The notes below the pieces were generated by a model that ran no database searches, had not been told where the DNA came from, and saw nothing but the letters and a program-made list of their open reading frames with translations. 64,000 bases of DNA from an uncultured Dehalococcoidia bacterium (lineage in GTDB: Bacteria; Chloroflexota; Dehalococcoidia; Lucifugimonadales; UBA3495), in NCBI GenBank assembly GCA_951812535.1, contig CATOSK010000013.1, forward strand, positions 18,783-82,782, written 5' to 3'. The translations under genes and the position numbers were made by a program. Positions 50,030 through 58,136 of the stretch are shown in pieces. The stretch's first letter is position 1. Every line of letters begins with the position of its first letter.

Positions 50030-50422
50030 ATGGTAAGGGAACGGGGAGAGGGTTCACGTAACGCAGACTATGCCGCGCAGAGTTGGCGAATCCTGGTTGA
50101 GACGGCCCAAGACCACCAGGCGATCAAATACGGCGACCTGTCGGCCAGGTTGGGGCGCCCGGTTGCCGTCGGTATTGGTGTCATTCTGGACCACGTCGGA
50201 TGTTACTGCATCCGCCAGGGGTACCCTCCGATCACGGTGCTGGCGGTCAATGGACAAACCGGGCGCCCCGGCGAAGGATGGGACCGTCTCCACCCAGGAA
50301 GAGACCAGGAAATAACCCGCTTCCGCGTCTGGCACTACGACTGGTCCGCCCACCCCGTTCCGACACCCGGGCAACTGGCCGACGCTTACCGTCGACACCG
50401 CGCGGGTGCGCGCCGGTCCTGA
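50030..50422 (+). CDS. Unknown protein with a winged-helix-like core
   Basis: The product has 130 residues. SWRILVETAQDHQAIKYGDLSARLGRPVAVGIGVILDHVGCYCIRQGYPPITVLAVNGQTGRPGEGW resembles the DNA-binding fold of alkyltransferase-like proteins in outline (Y-G-x-L-x-x-x-L-G, then P-P-I-T-x-x-V-V-N, then GRPG-x-G), and I recall free-standing proteins with this pattern. It has no active-site P-C-H-R. The N-terminal 12 residues are basic. It is 22 nt after the receiver-like gene. Confidence 0.6.
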   Translation: MVRERGEGSRNADYAAQSWRILVETAQDHQAIKYGDLSARLGRPVAVGIGVILDHVGCYCIRQGYPPITVLAVNGQTGRPGEGWDRLHPGRDQEITRFRVWHYDWSAHPVPTPGQLADAYRRHRAGARRS

Positions 50423-50490
50423 TCGGCCCTTCCGGCATGTCCCGGCCAGGCATCCAAGCGCTCCTTCGGTTGTTGGCAGGTTAGCAGTTG

Positions 50491-51231
50491 CTACTCCTCC
50501 CCCCGCCTCTCCGCCAGCTCCTCCCGCAACGCCTGGATTTCCCGCAGAAGCTGCGACGTGATCGGGTCGGTGGCGGTCTGTTCCCTGACCAGGAAGGACG
50601 CGAAGTTGGCCGTCAGCGCCCCGAAAATGCCCACCCCTCCCAGGACCAGGATATACCCCATCGCTCTGCCGGCGCTCGATACCGGGACGAAATCCCCGTA
50701 GCCGACGGTGGTCACCGTCACGATGGCCCACCACAGCGCATCGGGGAATGACGTAATCTGCGCGTTCGGACCCGTTTCCACCGTGGTCACGACCGTCGCC
50801 GCCACCATCACTAGCAGCACCGCGTGTACCAGCAGGTGCCGCACCCCCAGCAGTTGACGCGCGCCGGTCACCAGCCGGGTCGTGTAGACGAGCAGCCGGA
50901 CGATCCTCAAGGGCCGGAAAAACGGCAGTGCCACGATCACGAGGTCAATCCAGTTCGCTCTGATGAATGCCACCCGCCGCGGAGCAATCGCCAGCCGGAT
51001 GGCGAACTCCCCCGCAAATATTGCCCAGATCATGACATCCAGCGTGAAAAAGAGCGACTCCTGTTGAGCTGTCAATTCCCAGAAAAGAGGCCCTGCCAGC
51101 AGCGGTATCATCAACGCCGCCAGTATCAGCAGGGGGAACTCCGTGAAGCTCTCCACCTTCTCCAGCAGCAGCTGACGCTGGTCCGGGTCGTAGTAGCTGA
51201 TCCTGCGGACGTCCCTTGGTCGCAGCCTCAT
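50491..51231 (-). CDS. Voltage-gated-type potassium channel
   Basis: The product has 246 residues and six predicted transmembrane helices. The pore loop LWWAIVTVTTVGYGDFVPVS has the TVGYGD selectivity filter. S4-like FIRANWIDLVIVALPFFRPLRIVRLLVYTTRLV contains regularly spaced Arg, as in voltage sensors of Kv-type channels. The C-terminal coiled coil (LLREIQALREELAERR) could aid tetramer assembly. No RCK domain. The start at 51231 has GGGGAG upstream; 33 more codons are open. It converges on the 50030-50422 gene. Confidence 0.93.
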   Translation of the reverse strand: MRLRPRDVRRISYYDPDQRQLLLEKVESFTEFPLLILAALMIPLLAGPLFWELTAQQESLFFTLDVMIWAIFAGEFAIRLAIAPRRVAFIRANWIDLVIVALPFFRPLRIVRLLVYTTRLVTGARQLLGVRHLLVHAVLLVMVAATVVTTVETGPNAQITSFPDALWWAIVTVTTVGYGDFVPVSSAGRAMGYILVLGGVGIFGALTANFASFLVREQTATDPITSQLLREIQALREELAERRGEE

Positions 51232-51406
51232 GTTCAACTCCCCTCGGCACGGGTTTCGGGACCGGACCTGTCTGGCATCGTTTCCCAACCTGCGGCCCTC
51301 CGGCGGGGCGGCTTCCGCCAGCCGGCCCAAGATTGGGACTCACACCCACCCTTTTGGTGACTATCTAAGACCGGCTATCCCCTCTCCCGTCTTTCCGCCT
51401 GCCTTT

Positions 51407-51440
51407 CCCGTCATTCCCGCGCAGGCGGGAATCCAGACCC
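51407..51440. repeat. Dispersed repeat family A, copy
   Basis: CCCGTCATTCCCGCGCAGGC then GGGAATCCAGACCC. Nearby at 51477-51512 a 17-bp sequence (AGTGCCTTTYGAGATAGT) is repeated twice in tandem. No gene is in 51232-51524. Confidence 0.8.
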
Positions 51441-51524
51441 GGGTGGCTCCTGTCCTTACGCCTGTGGACTCCGGTACAGTGCCTTTCGAGATAGTGCCTT
51501 TTGAGATAGTTTCTTGGCGGACCT

Positions 51525-52535
51525 TTACTCCTTCAACGCCGGCATCACCCTGTTCGCGAACAGTTCCATGTTCCGCAATCCTTCCTTCAGCTCCATCCCC
51601 GGCCACATCATGCGGAAGCTCCCATAGGCCATCCCCAGGTCCCGGTACTTCCCCAGCTCCGTCACGCAGTCCTCCGGGTCCCCGATGATGAACCTGTCCC
51701 GCGCCAGCTCCTCGAACGACGTCCCGAAGGACTCATCCCCCGGCAGCGCCTTGTCCTGCCCCCACGCCGCGTACGCCTCGTACTTCCCGCCCAGGTGCGG
51801 ACGCACCTCCCGGAAAGCCCGCTCCCGGTCCTCGTGGACGAACACCTCCCGCCCGATGGGCAGCAGCTCCGGCGTTCCCGACCCTGCTTCCGCCGCCGTA
51901 TCGTGGTACAGCTTCACCTGGCGCGCTATGGTCTCATACGTCGCGTGCGGATTCACGTACCACGTGAACCCCCGGCTCGCCGCCCGCTTGATTGCTGCGT
52001 CGCTGTTGGCCGCCACCCACACTGGCGGATGCGGCTTCTGCACCGGCTTCAGCACCATCCGCGCCTTCTCCAGTTGGAAATGCTTCCCTTGGAAAGTCAC
52101 CTCCTCCTCCGTCCACAACCGCCGCATCACCTCCAGGCACTCCATCTGCCGCGACACCCGCTGCCGCCGCTCCACCTGGAACGCCGCGTACTCCTCGTCC
52201 CGGTACCCCAGCGCCGCCGCGATGATGAAGTTGCCGCCCGTCATCACATCCATCGTCGCCGCCCGTTCCGCCAGGTCCACCGGATGGTGCAGCGGCGTCA
52301 GCAGCGTCGCCACGATCCCCATCCCCTCCGCTTCGGCGGACAGCCGCGCGAGCAGAGGCATCGTCTGCAATTGCTGGTAGGGAGAGGTCAGGTAATGCTG
52401 CCCCTGGTAGATGAAGTCGAACCCCAAATCCTTGGCCGCCCGCACGTACTCCACGATCTCCCGGAAGCTCCGCTCCATGTCCGTGCCTTCCGGCTGCTGC
52501 CCGATCCCCGTTAATGAAACGCCCAGCTTTACCAT
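51525..52535 (-). CDS. Luciferase-like flavin monooxygenase (F420/FMN type)
   Basis: The product has 336 residues. It begins VKLGVSLTGIGQQPEGTDMERSFREIVEYV and contains FIYQGQHYLTSPYQQLQTMPLLARL, GIVATLLTPLHHPVDLAERAATMDVMTGGNFIIAAALGYRDEEYAAF and VQKPHPPVWVAANSDAAIKRAASRG, the LLM-class plan of F420- or FMN-dependent enzymes. The end reads FIIGDPEDCVTELGKYRDLGMAYGSFRMMWPGM. It is the fourth paralogue in the window; identity to the others is low by eye, so these are not recent duplicates. Substrate unknown. Confidence 0.9.
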   Translation of the reverse strand: MVKLGVSLTGIGQQPEGTDMERSFREIVEYVRAAKDLGFDFIYQGQHYLTSPYQQLQTMPLLARLSAEAEGMGIVATLLTPLHHPVDLAERAATMDVMTGGNFIIAAALGYRDEEYAAFQVERRQRVSRQMECLEVMRRLWTEEEVTFQGKHFQLEKARMVLKPVQKPHPPVWVAANSDAAIKRAASRGFTWYVNPHATYETIARQVKLYHDTAAEAGSGTPELLPIGREVFVHEDRERAFREVRPHLGGKYEAYAAWGQDKALPGDESFGTSFEELARDRFIIGDPEDCVTELGKYRDLGMAYGSFRMMWPGMELKEGLRNMELFANRVMPALKE

Positions 52536-52641
52536 AGCTCCCCCGTCCTATTCTGATTAACGCCCGGCATGGTATCACACACCGTCGGCGCTGAAGGCAA
52601 TCCCCGCCCCTGCTGGTTATGACCATGCGCTGCTCGGCCCG

Positions 52642-52670
52642 TTGACACCTTTTGGTTATCCCTTTACTGT
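52642..52670 (+). promoter_or_regulatory. Promoter of the 52698 gene
   Basis: TTGACA (52642-52647), 17 nt, TACTGT (52665-52670), and then GGGGGAAC just before the ATG at 52698. Confidence 0.65.
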
Positions 52671-52697
52671 GAATCACAGCAATATTTTCGGGGGAAC

Positions 52698-53132
52698 ATG
52701 AAACGGGTCGGGCAGTTACTCGACAAGTACTGGGTCATCTACTATCTGACCTTCGCTGGATTTTCCGTATACTACCTGGCCCAATATTGGCAAACCCTGC
52801 CTGGGGGCAGTATCTTTGATAGAGCGGGCGTCCTGATTAGCGAGGCCGCCCGGTTGGCCGACGCCTTTGGGGCTTCCGCCGGCATCTCCGTCTTTGTCCT
52901 GTTGTTAATAGAGGGGGTAGGACGTATGGTACTGCTGATTCCTGCAGCCGTCAGGAAGTTGAAGAGGGAAGGCCAATTGGAAGGCCGGTTACAGGAACGC
53001 AAGAGGTACCGTCGCCGGCTTGACGACGCCATGGCTCAATTCGGAGTCGTCGGCGAAGACGGAGTCAGACACCTTCCCATGACCCCCGAGGTCGTCGCCT
53101 TCCTCAACGACGACCCTGAACTATCGGCCTGA
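52698..53132 (+). CDS. Small membrane protein of unknown function
   Basis: The product has 144 residues. Two transmembrane segments (YWVIYYLTFAGFSVYYLAQY and ASAGISVFVLLLIEGVGRMV) are followed by a basic, helical, cytoplasmic tail (RKLKREGQLEGRLQERKRYRRRLDD) and an acidic end. A good promoter and ribosome site precede it. No family recognised. The base composition is lower in GC than its neighbours over the first 250 nt, which may hint at transfer or relaxed selection. Confidence 0.65.
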   Translation: MKRVGQLLDKYWVIYYLTFAGFSVYYLAQYWQTLPGGSIFDRAGVLISEAARLADAFGASAGISVFVLLLIEGVGRMVLLIPAAVRKLKREGQLEGRLQERKRYRRRLDDAMAQFGVVGEDGVRHLPMTPEVVAFLNDDPELSA

Positions 53133-53177
53133 AAGCTAAGTTCATCCAACCCGGGCCTCCAGGGACTTCGCAAAAGA

Positions 53178-53210
53178 GGATATGGGGGATTTATCCCCCC
53201 AACGTACCCG
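53178..53210. repeat. Dispersed hairpin repeat family B, diverged copy 3
   Basis: ATGGGGGATTTATCCCCCC then AACGTACCCGG: same core hairpin and AACGTA tail, diverged on the left side. Confidence 0.7.
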
Positions 53211-53290
53211 GGGTTTTCTGCCATTGACCGCCTCCCTCGCCCCGGTCTACCATCCCCACAGACCCCACTCCCATCCCGTGAGGCACCTCC

Positions 53291-54121
53291 GTGCAGATAA
53301 CCGACCATGTCTTCAGCACCCACATCCTCGAGGACCAGAGCACCTTCGGTGCCATGCACCCCGGCGGAACCCAGATCTACTTCGTCGGGGACGCCAGCGA
53401 GGAAATGGTCATGATTGACTCCGGCGAGCCCTACCGCGCCTGGACCCGCCAGATCCTCGACTACCATGAGGAGCTGGGACGCCCCCGCATCACATCCATC
53501 CTCATCACCCACGGCCACGGAGACCACATCGGCGGCCTCGACCGTCTCCAGGAGACCTTCGACTGCCCCGTCCGCTGCCACCCCAGGCTCGCACCCCGCC
53601 TCCAGCACACCCTCGGCGGAAACTCGGTGCAACCCCTCCGCGCCTCCGAGACCATCCCCACCGGAGGCGGATGCACCCTCCGCCCCCTCTTCACCCCCGG
53701 CCATGAGGTGGACCACTGCTGCTACTTCCTCCGTCCCGATCGCGTCCTCTTCAGCGGCGACAACCTCCTCGGCAACTCCTCCTCCAGCGTCCGCGACCTT
53801 AGGGCCTACATGCGTTCTCTGGAGCGCATGGGTGCCACCCGACCCAGCGTCGTCTGCCCCGGCCACGGCAACACCATCATTCGCGGCGAGGCCCGCATCC
53901 AGCAGCAGATCGCCCACCGCCAGGGCCGCGAGGACCAGGTCCTCATCGCCGTCAGCGAGGGAGCCTCCACCGTCGACGAAATAGTCTCCGCCGTCTACCC
54001 CCGCAACCTCCGCCGCAACTTGCGGGACGCCGCCGCCCGCAACGTACGCACCCATCTCGCCAAGCTCAAGCAGGAAAACCGGATCGTCGAGCGGGAAGCC
54101 ACCTACACCCCCGCTCCCTGA
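53291..54121 (+). CDS. Metallo-beta-lactamase fold hydrolase (LACTB2/glyoxalase II-like)
   Basis: The product has 276 residues. Metal ligands are seen in ILITHGHGDHIGGLDRL (HxHxDH), FTPGHEVDHCCYFL (His), LFSGDNLLGNSS (Asp) and VVCPGHGNTI (His). The last 70 residues form a winged-helix-like domain (ISAVYPRNLRRNLRDAAARNVRTHLAKLKQENRI), as in LACTB2-type RNases or thioesterase-like hydrolases. The start is GTG at 53291 with GAGGCACCTCC before it. A small membrane protein gene follows after 90 nt. Substrate: unknown ester, thioester or RNA. Confidence 0.9.
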   Translation: MQITDHVFSTHILEDQSTFGAMHPGGTQIYFVGDASEEMVMIDSGEPYRAWTRQILDYHEELGRPRITSILITHGHGDHIGGLDRLQETFDCPVRCHPRLAPRLQHTLGGNSVQPLRASETIPTGGGCTLRPLFTPGHEVDHCCYFLRPDRVLFSGDNLLGNSSSSVRDLRAYMRSLERMGATRPSVVCPGHGNTIIRGEARIQQQIAHRQGREDQVLIAVSEGASTVDEIVSAVYPRNLRRNLRDAAARNVRTHLAKLKQENRIVEREATYTPAP

Positions 54122-54211
54122 GCCCCCGCTCCCTGAGCCGCCGAGCGAGCCTTTGAGAACCCAACCGAACAAACGGCGAGCGGGGGCGGCGATGATTACA
54201 GTGTAGATCCC

Positions 54212-54430
54212 ATGCGCGACCCCCGGCTCCGCCATTACATCTACCAGGCCAACGGCCCCAAGACCGCCCTCGGATGCGGTCTCCTCCTGCTTTTCCTCGG
54301 AGTAATCCTTCTCTCCCCGGTTATAGCCATCCTCATCGACATCCTCGGCTGGACCCTCGTCGTCCTCGGCCTCATCGCCATTGCTGTCGCCGCCTACGGC
54401 TGGCTCACCACCCCCCGCCGCCTCCGCTGA
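54212..54430 (+). CDS. Small two-helix membrane protein
   Basis: The product has 72 residues. A short polar start (MRDPRLRHYIYQANGPKTA) is followed by two transmembrane helices (GCGLLLLFLGVILLSPVIAI and LGWTLVVLGLIAIAVAAYGW) and a basic end. No family recognised. No clear ribosome site; TACAGT lies 9-14 nt before the ATG and could be a -10 for a leaderless message. Confidence 0.55.
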   Translation: MRDPRLRHYIYQANGPKTALGCGLLLLFLGVILLSPVIAILIDILGWTLVVLGLIAIAVAAYGWLTTPRRLR

Positions 54431-54463
54431 TCCGCCCCCCGCAACCGGGCCAACCCCAACTCA

Positions 54464-54498
54464 GGGGGTTTGGGGGATGAATCCCCCAACGTAACCCC
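54464..54498. repeat. Dispersed hairpin repeat family B, copy 4
   Basis: Arms TTGGGGGAT / ATCCCCCAA, flanks AGGGGG and CGTAACCCC; nearly identical to the copy at 49035. The rest of 54431-54846 holds only the aminotransferase promoter. Confidence 0.85.
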
Positions 54499-54733
54499 AG
54501 GTCCCCCGATCCTCCCGCTGCCAGCTGCCCCTTGCCATTCGTGCGTCCACCTCCCAACTATTGACCCAAAGCATTGTTCCCATCAGCCGTAACCTGGGTC
54601 TTTTCCCAAAAAGCGCCCAAATTTAGCAAAATGTGGCAGGAACCATTCTGCGGAATCGTGCGCGACTCCCCGCCTTCTTGAAAATGGGGCAGAATAGGAG
54701 AGAAAGACATCCCCCCGATCCCTTGCCCCGTTT

Positions 54734-54762
54734 TTGACATCCCCAACCCGGCACCCTAGACT
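54734..54762 (+). promoter_or_regulatory. Aminotransferase promoter
   Basis: A perfect -35 TTGACA (54734-54739), 17 nt, TAGACT (54757-54762). Leader of about 78 nt; AAGGAG precedes the ATG at 54847. Confidence 0.8.
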
Positions 54763-54846
54763 ACCTGTGCCCGGTCATCGACTGCTGCTTTCTTGGCGGA
54801 AACCGCCACCGGGACATCTCATTCCCTTCATTCTCAAGGAGCCATT

Positions 54847-56361
54847 ATGGTCACCCACACCGCCGACCAGGTCGAAGAACTCCGCCGCGCCGCCCTTGAA
54901 CACCTCTGGGTGTACCTTCGCGAACCCAGCGAAATGGCGGAAAAAGGCGAACCCCAGATCTTCGTCGAGGGCAAGGGCTGCCGCGTCACCGACGCCTCCG
55001 GCAACTCCTACATCGACGCCATGTCCGGTCTCTGGCTCAAAAACATTGGCTACGGCCGCACCGAGGTCGCCGACGCCGCCTACCAGCAGATGCTCAAGCT
55101 CACCTACATGCCCCTCGGCAGCACCACCGAACCTGCCGTCCGCCTCTCAGAGAAGATTGCCCAGATAACCCCCGGCGACCTCTCCCGCTCCTTCTTCACC
55201 AGCGGCGGCTCCGAGTCCGTCGAGACCGCCATGAAAATTTCCCGCGCCTACTTCAAGCGCATCGGCGAACCCCTGCGCTCCAAGTTCATCAGCCGCAAGG
55301 GTTCCTACCACGGCGCAACCTTCGGCGCCCTGGCCTTGGGAGGCGCCCCTGCCTTCCCCAAGACTGACTACGAACCCCTCCTTGCCGGATGCTTCCACGG
55401 TCCCCAGCCCAACGCCTACCGCTGTGAGTACGGCGGCGAGACTCCCGAGGAATGCGCCGAGCTCTGCGCCAAGGCCATCGAGGACATCATCAAGTTCCAG
55501 GGCCCCCAGACCGTCGCCGCCGTCGTCGCCGAGCCCGTCTCCAGCCCCTACGGAGCCATCGTCCCCGCTGATAACTACTGGCCCATGCTTCGGGAAATCT
55601 GCGACCGCTACGGCTGCCTCCTCATCGCCGACGAGGTCATCACCGGCTTCGGACGCACCGGGAAGATGTTCGCCTGCGAGCACTGGAACATCACCCCCGA
55701 CCTCATGACCGTCGCCAAGGGCATCACCAGCGGCTACATCCCCATGGGCGGCACCATCGTCCGCAAGGCCATTGCCGACACCTTCGTCGGCGGCCCCTCC
55801 GCCGCCTTCCGTCACGTCATCACCTTCGGCGGCCACCCCGTCGCCGCCGCCGCCTCCCTCCGCAACATCCAGATCATGGAGGACGAGGACTTGGTCGGAA
55901 ACTCCGCCCGCATGGGTGCCTACCTCCTCGACGGGCTCAAGGAGCTCAAGGAAAAGCACCCCATGATCGGCGACGTCCGGGGACTCGGCCTTTTCTGCGG
56001 CCTGGAAATCGTCAAGGACCGCAAGACCAAGGAATACTTCCCCGAAGACGCCCAGCTTGGTCCCCGCCTCACCCAGGCCTTCGGAGAGAACGGCATTCTG
56101 CTACGGGGCGGCGACATGATGAACATCATGCCCCCCCTCTGCGTCACCGCGGGCGAAATCGACGAGACCATCTCCGCCATGGACAAGGTCTTTGAGCAGA
56201 CCGGCCGCGACCCTCGGCGTCCCCTCCCGCTAGCAGAAAACAGAGGCGGGGCCGAGAATCGGCCCCGCCTCAAGTTCGTCGTTCTTGCCTATTTTTCCCG
56301 TCGTCCCCGCGTAGGCATGGACCCAGACCCCCGAGGACTCGTTCAATCAGTGGCTCTGTGA
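54847..56361 (+). CDS. Class III PLP-dependent aminotransferase
   Basis: The product has 504 residues. VEGKGCRVTDASGNSYIDAMSGLW, FFTSGGSESVETAMKISRAYFK, GSYHGATFGALALGG, the PLP-Asp in LLIADEVITGFGRTGKMFACEHW and the Schiff-base Lys in MTVAKGITSGYIPMG identify an omega-amino-acid or putrescine/beta-alanine-type aminotransferase. The conserved domain ends near residue 455 (MDKVFEQTG). The last 45 residues are translated from a GC hairpin and a dispersed repeat (RPRLKFVVLAYF, RPRVGMDPDPRG), so the original stop seems lost. It has its own promoter; no partner gene is adjacent. Confidence 0.93.
   Translation: MVTHTADQVEELRRAALEHLWVYLREPSEMAEKGEPQIFVEGKGCRVTDASGNSYIDAMSGLWLKNIGYGRTEVADAAYQQMLKLTYMPLGSTTEPAVRLSEKIAQITPGDLSRSFFTSGGSESVETAMKISRAYFKRIGEPLRSKFISRKGSYHGATFGALALGGAPAFPKTDYEPLLAGCFHGPQPNAYRCEYGGETPEECAELCAKAIEDIIKFQGPQTVAAVVAEPVSSPYGAIVPADNYWPMLREICDRYGCLLIADEVITGFGRTGKMFACEHWNITPDLMTVAKGITSGYIPMGGTIVRKAIADTFVGGPSAAFRHVITFGGHPVAAAASLRNIQIMEDEDLVGNSARMGAYLLDGLKELKEKHPMIGDVRGLGLFCGLEIVKDRKTKEYFPEDAQLGPRLTQAFGENGILLRGGDMMNIMPPLCVTAGEIDETISAMDKVFEQTGRDPRRPLPLAENRGGAENRPRLKFVVLAYFSRRPRVGMDPDPRGLVQSVAL
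56230..56271 (-). terminator. Terminator of the VOC gene, inside the aminotransferase 3' end
   Basis: A perfect 13-bp stem GAGGCGGGGCCGA / TCGGCCCCGCCTC with a 3-nt loop (56243-56271) is followed on the minus strand by TGTTTTCT. It lies 106 nt past the VOC stop and overlaps coding sequence on the plus strand. Confidence 0.75.
56297..56333. repeat. Dispersed repeat family A, copy inside a reading frame
   Basis: CCCGTCGTCCCCGCGTAGGC then ATGGACCCAGACCCCCG. It supplies the last residues of the aminotransferase. Confidence 0.7.
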
Positions 56362-56376
56362 TTCGCCGTAGCGCTC

Positions 56377-56811
56377 CTACGCCCCAATCTCCTCAAACGG
56401 CGGCTCCGCCATCCCCGCCACCCAGGTCGGGTCCCGCAGCTCCAGCCGGTTCCCGCTCGGATCAAAGAAGTACAGCTCCCGCCCGGTGAAGAACCCCTGC
56501 GCCCGGTACACCAGTTGGTCAATCGGAATATTCCGCGCCCGGAACTCCTGGCACGCTACCTCGAAGGTCTCCGGCGTCACCGTGAAAGAGTGATGCACCC
56601 GCCGGTCCTCCGCGTTCTCCGGCCCCCGCGCCTCGTCCCGCTGGCACAGCAGGATATTGTGGTCCCCCACATTGAAGCACGACATCCCCGAGTTCCCCAG
56701 CCGCCCCTTCGGCGTCAGCCCCAGCAGTTCCCCGTAAAAATCCTCGGCCTCCTCCAGGTTGTTTACCGGAATCGACCAGTGGGTCACACCCTCAATCTTC
56801 AACACGCTCAT
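56377..56811 (-). CDS. VOC family protein (glyoxalase/dioxygenase fold)
   Basis: The product has 144 residues. ITHWSIPVNNLEEAEDFY-type start (IEGVTHWSIPVNNLEEAEDF), LLGLTPKGRLGNSGMSCFNVGDHNILL, then HHSFTVTPETFE and ELYFFDPSGNRLELRDP show one bleomycin-resistance/dioxygenase unit pair, with His10, His74-75 and Glu as potential metal ligands. The start at 56811 follows GGGAGGCTGTT. Upstream the frame is open into a family A repeat and is not used. Possible roles: lyase, isomerase or ring-cleaving enzyme; substrate unknown. Confidence 0.9.
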   Translation of the reverse strand: MSVLKIEGVTHWSIPVNNLEEAEDFYGELLGLTPKGRLGNSGMSCFNVGDHNILLCQRDEARGPENAEDRRVHHSFTVTPETFEVACQEFRARNIPIDQLVYRAQGFFTGRELYFFDPSGNRLELRDPTWVAGMAEPPFEEIGA

Positions 56812-56884
56812 AACAGCCTCCCGTTTCTGTCTGGATGTCAACGCCGGATCGCTCCAACTATGGCCGGCATCCCTATGCGCTTCT

Positions 56885-56924
56885 CCCGTCATTCCCGCGT
56901 AGGCGGGAATCCAGACCCCCGTCC
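56885..56924. repeat. Dispersed repeat family A, canonical copy
   Basis: CCCGTCATTCCCGCGTAGGC then GGGAATCCAGACCCCCGTCC: palindromic core TTCCCGCG-ta-GGCGGGAA. Confidence 0.9.
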
Positions 56925-56985
56925 GCCCCGGAGTCACCGTCAATATTAGAGCGGACGCTTGTTTTCACCCACTCACGCAGATGGG

Positions 56986-57381
56986 CTACACCTGCGGAGA
57001 GCCGTGGTGGGCAACCATCTTCCAGCCGGATGGCGTCCGCGCGAAGATATTGGTTGACACCACCCCGAAGTTGTTGGCCCTCCCCTGCAGCACGCTGGAG
57101 ATGTTCTCCACGCAGGTAACCCAGCCCGTGTCCCCGTTCACCACCACGTTCACGTACTGAACGTTGAAGTGCATCAGCGTCGCGTTGTCGAAGATCCCCT
57201 GCCAGCTTTCCCGGATCTGGTCCCATCCCACCAGTGCCGACCAGCCAGGATGGACGCACAACGACCGGTCCGACGTCACCCACGCCGCCTCCATCCCATC
57301 TATGTCCAGCGCCCCGAAAGATTGGTAGAACCGCTCATTCGCTTCTTTTACGGCCTCGGTGTCGGTCAGGTCGGATGACAT
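56986..57381 (-). CDS. NTF2-like (SnoaL/DUF4440-type) protein
   Basis: The product has 131 residues. VKEANERFYQSFGALDIDGMEAAWVTSDRSLCVHPGW, GWDQIRESWQGIF, GDTGWVTCVENISS and FARTPSGWKMVAHHGSP follow the cone-shaped NTF2 fold. The His-Pro-Gly and final His-His sit in the pocket of related DUF4440 members, in which no catalysis is established. It lies between the VOC and NIPSNAP genes on the same strand but with gaps of 140-170 nt. Confidence 0.9.
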   Translation of the reverse strand: MSSDLTDTEAVKEANERFYQSFGALDIDGMEAAWVTSDRSLCVHPGWSALVGWDQIRESWQGIFDNATLMHFNVQYVNVVVNGDTGWVTCVENISSVLQGRANNFGVVSTNIFARTPSGWKMVAHHGSPQV

Positions 57382-57454
57382 ACGTCCCCCGCGTTTGGTG
57401 TGATGGCGTTTGGTGTGATGCTTGAAAAGCAGCCCGCGTCACCCCGAATTATGG

Positions 57455-57480
57455 CGAAGGGCAGGTCACCCTGCCCTTCG
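57455..57480 (-). terminator. Hairpin after the NIPSNAP gene
   Basis: A perfect 11-bp stem CGAAGGGCAGG / CCTGCCCTTCG with a 4-nt loop, 41 nt past the stop of 57522-58136; the following tract is CCATAATT, so the T run is weak. Confidence 0.6.
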
Positions 57481-57521
57481 GTACGACAATCCACGCCGGA
57501 CGCACCGGCAATACCCCGGGT

Positions 57522-58136
57522 CTAGTGCATCGGGGAAAACGCCGCCGGCATCATGATCTTGTTTTCCTGCTTGACCAGGAACTCCCGCGTCGGCGGCGGC
57601 CAGTGCTCGTTCTTGCCGGCCTCTTCCCGGATGCGGTTCCGCTCTTCCAGGTCCTTGTACGGCCAGATGTGGACCCACTTGTTCAGCCCGCCCAGTTCGG
57701 TGTACATCCCGGCGGCCAGAGGAGAGTACTCCTCCCGGTGCGGCACCGCGGCGGCCCAGCGCTTCAGAACTTCGCCCATCGTCCCAGGCTGGTAGGTGTA
57801 GCTGCGCATCTCGTAGATATTGCCCAGGGCCTGGTCTCCCATCGGGCGCATGAAATCGGCGGGATTGTAAATCTCCGACTCCATGTTCAGGATCAGTCCG
57901 TCGCTGCGGGGTGGCCAGTTCGGGTCCTGCGCGGCCTCTTCCCGGATACGGGTGCGCTCTTCCAGGTCCTCGTAGGGCCAGACGTGGATAACCTGGTTCA
58001 GCGGGCCGATGTCCGTGTGCCAGAAAGCGCCCAGCTTCGAATACTTCTCCCGGTGGGGCAGCGCCTCGGCAAAGTTTGCCTCGAACTGCGGCGTTCCGCC
58101 GGGCTTCAGCGTATAGGTCCTCACTTCGTATATCAT
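57522..58136 (-). CDS. NIPSNAP family protein, two domains
   Basis: The product has 204 residues formed of two homologous NIPSNAP halves. MIYEVRTYTLKPGGTPQFEA / IYEMRSYTYQPGTMGEVLKR start each; HVWPYEDLEERTRIREEAAQ / HIWPYKDLEERNRIREEAGK are the middle; both end in W-P-P-R/T. The fold is a ferredoxin-like dimeric barrel of unknown activity, often found near catabolic enzymes. TGAGGAGACGCC precedes the ATG. It is divergent from the PNPOx gene, 270 nt apart; nothing is recognised in that gap. Confidence 0.93.
   Translation of the reverse strand: MIYEVRTYTLKPGGTPQFEANFAEALPHREKYSKLGAFWHTDIGPLNQVIHVWPYEDLEERTRIREEAAQDPNWPPRSDGLILNMESEIYNPADFMRPMGDQALGNIYEMRSYTYQPGTMGEVLKRWAAAVPHREEYSPLAAGMYTELGGLNKWVHIWPYKDLEERNRIREEAGKNEHWPPPTREFLVKQENKIMMPAAFSPMH

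Noticed and set aside
53036..54235. A 399-codon open frame on the minus strand opposite the MBL hydrolase
   Set aside because: Composition is Gly/Ala/Val/Asp-rich low complexity without any motif, and it mirrors the third-base GC bias of the plus-strand gene, which has all metal ligands.
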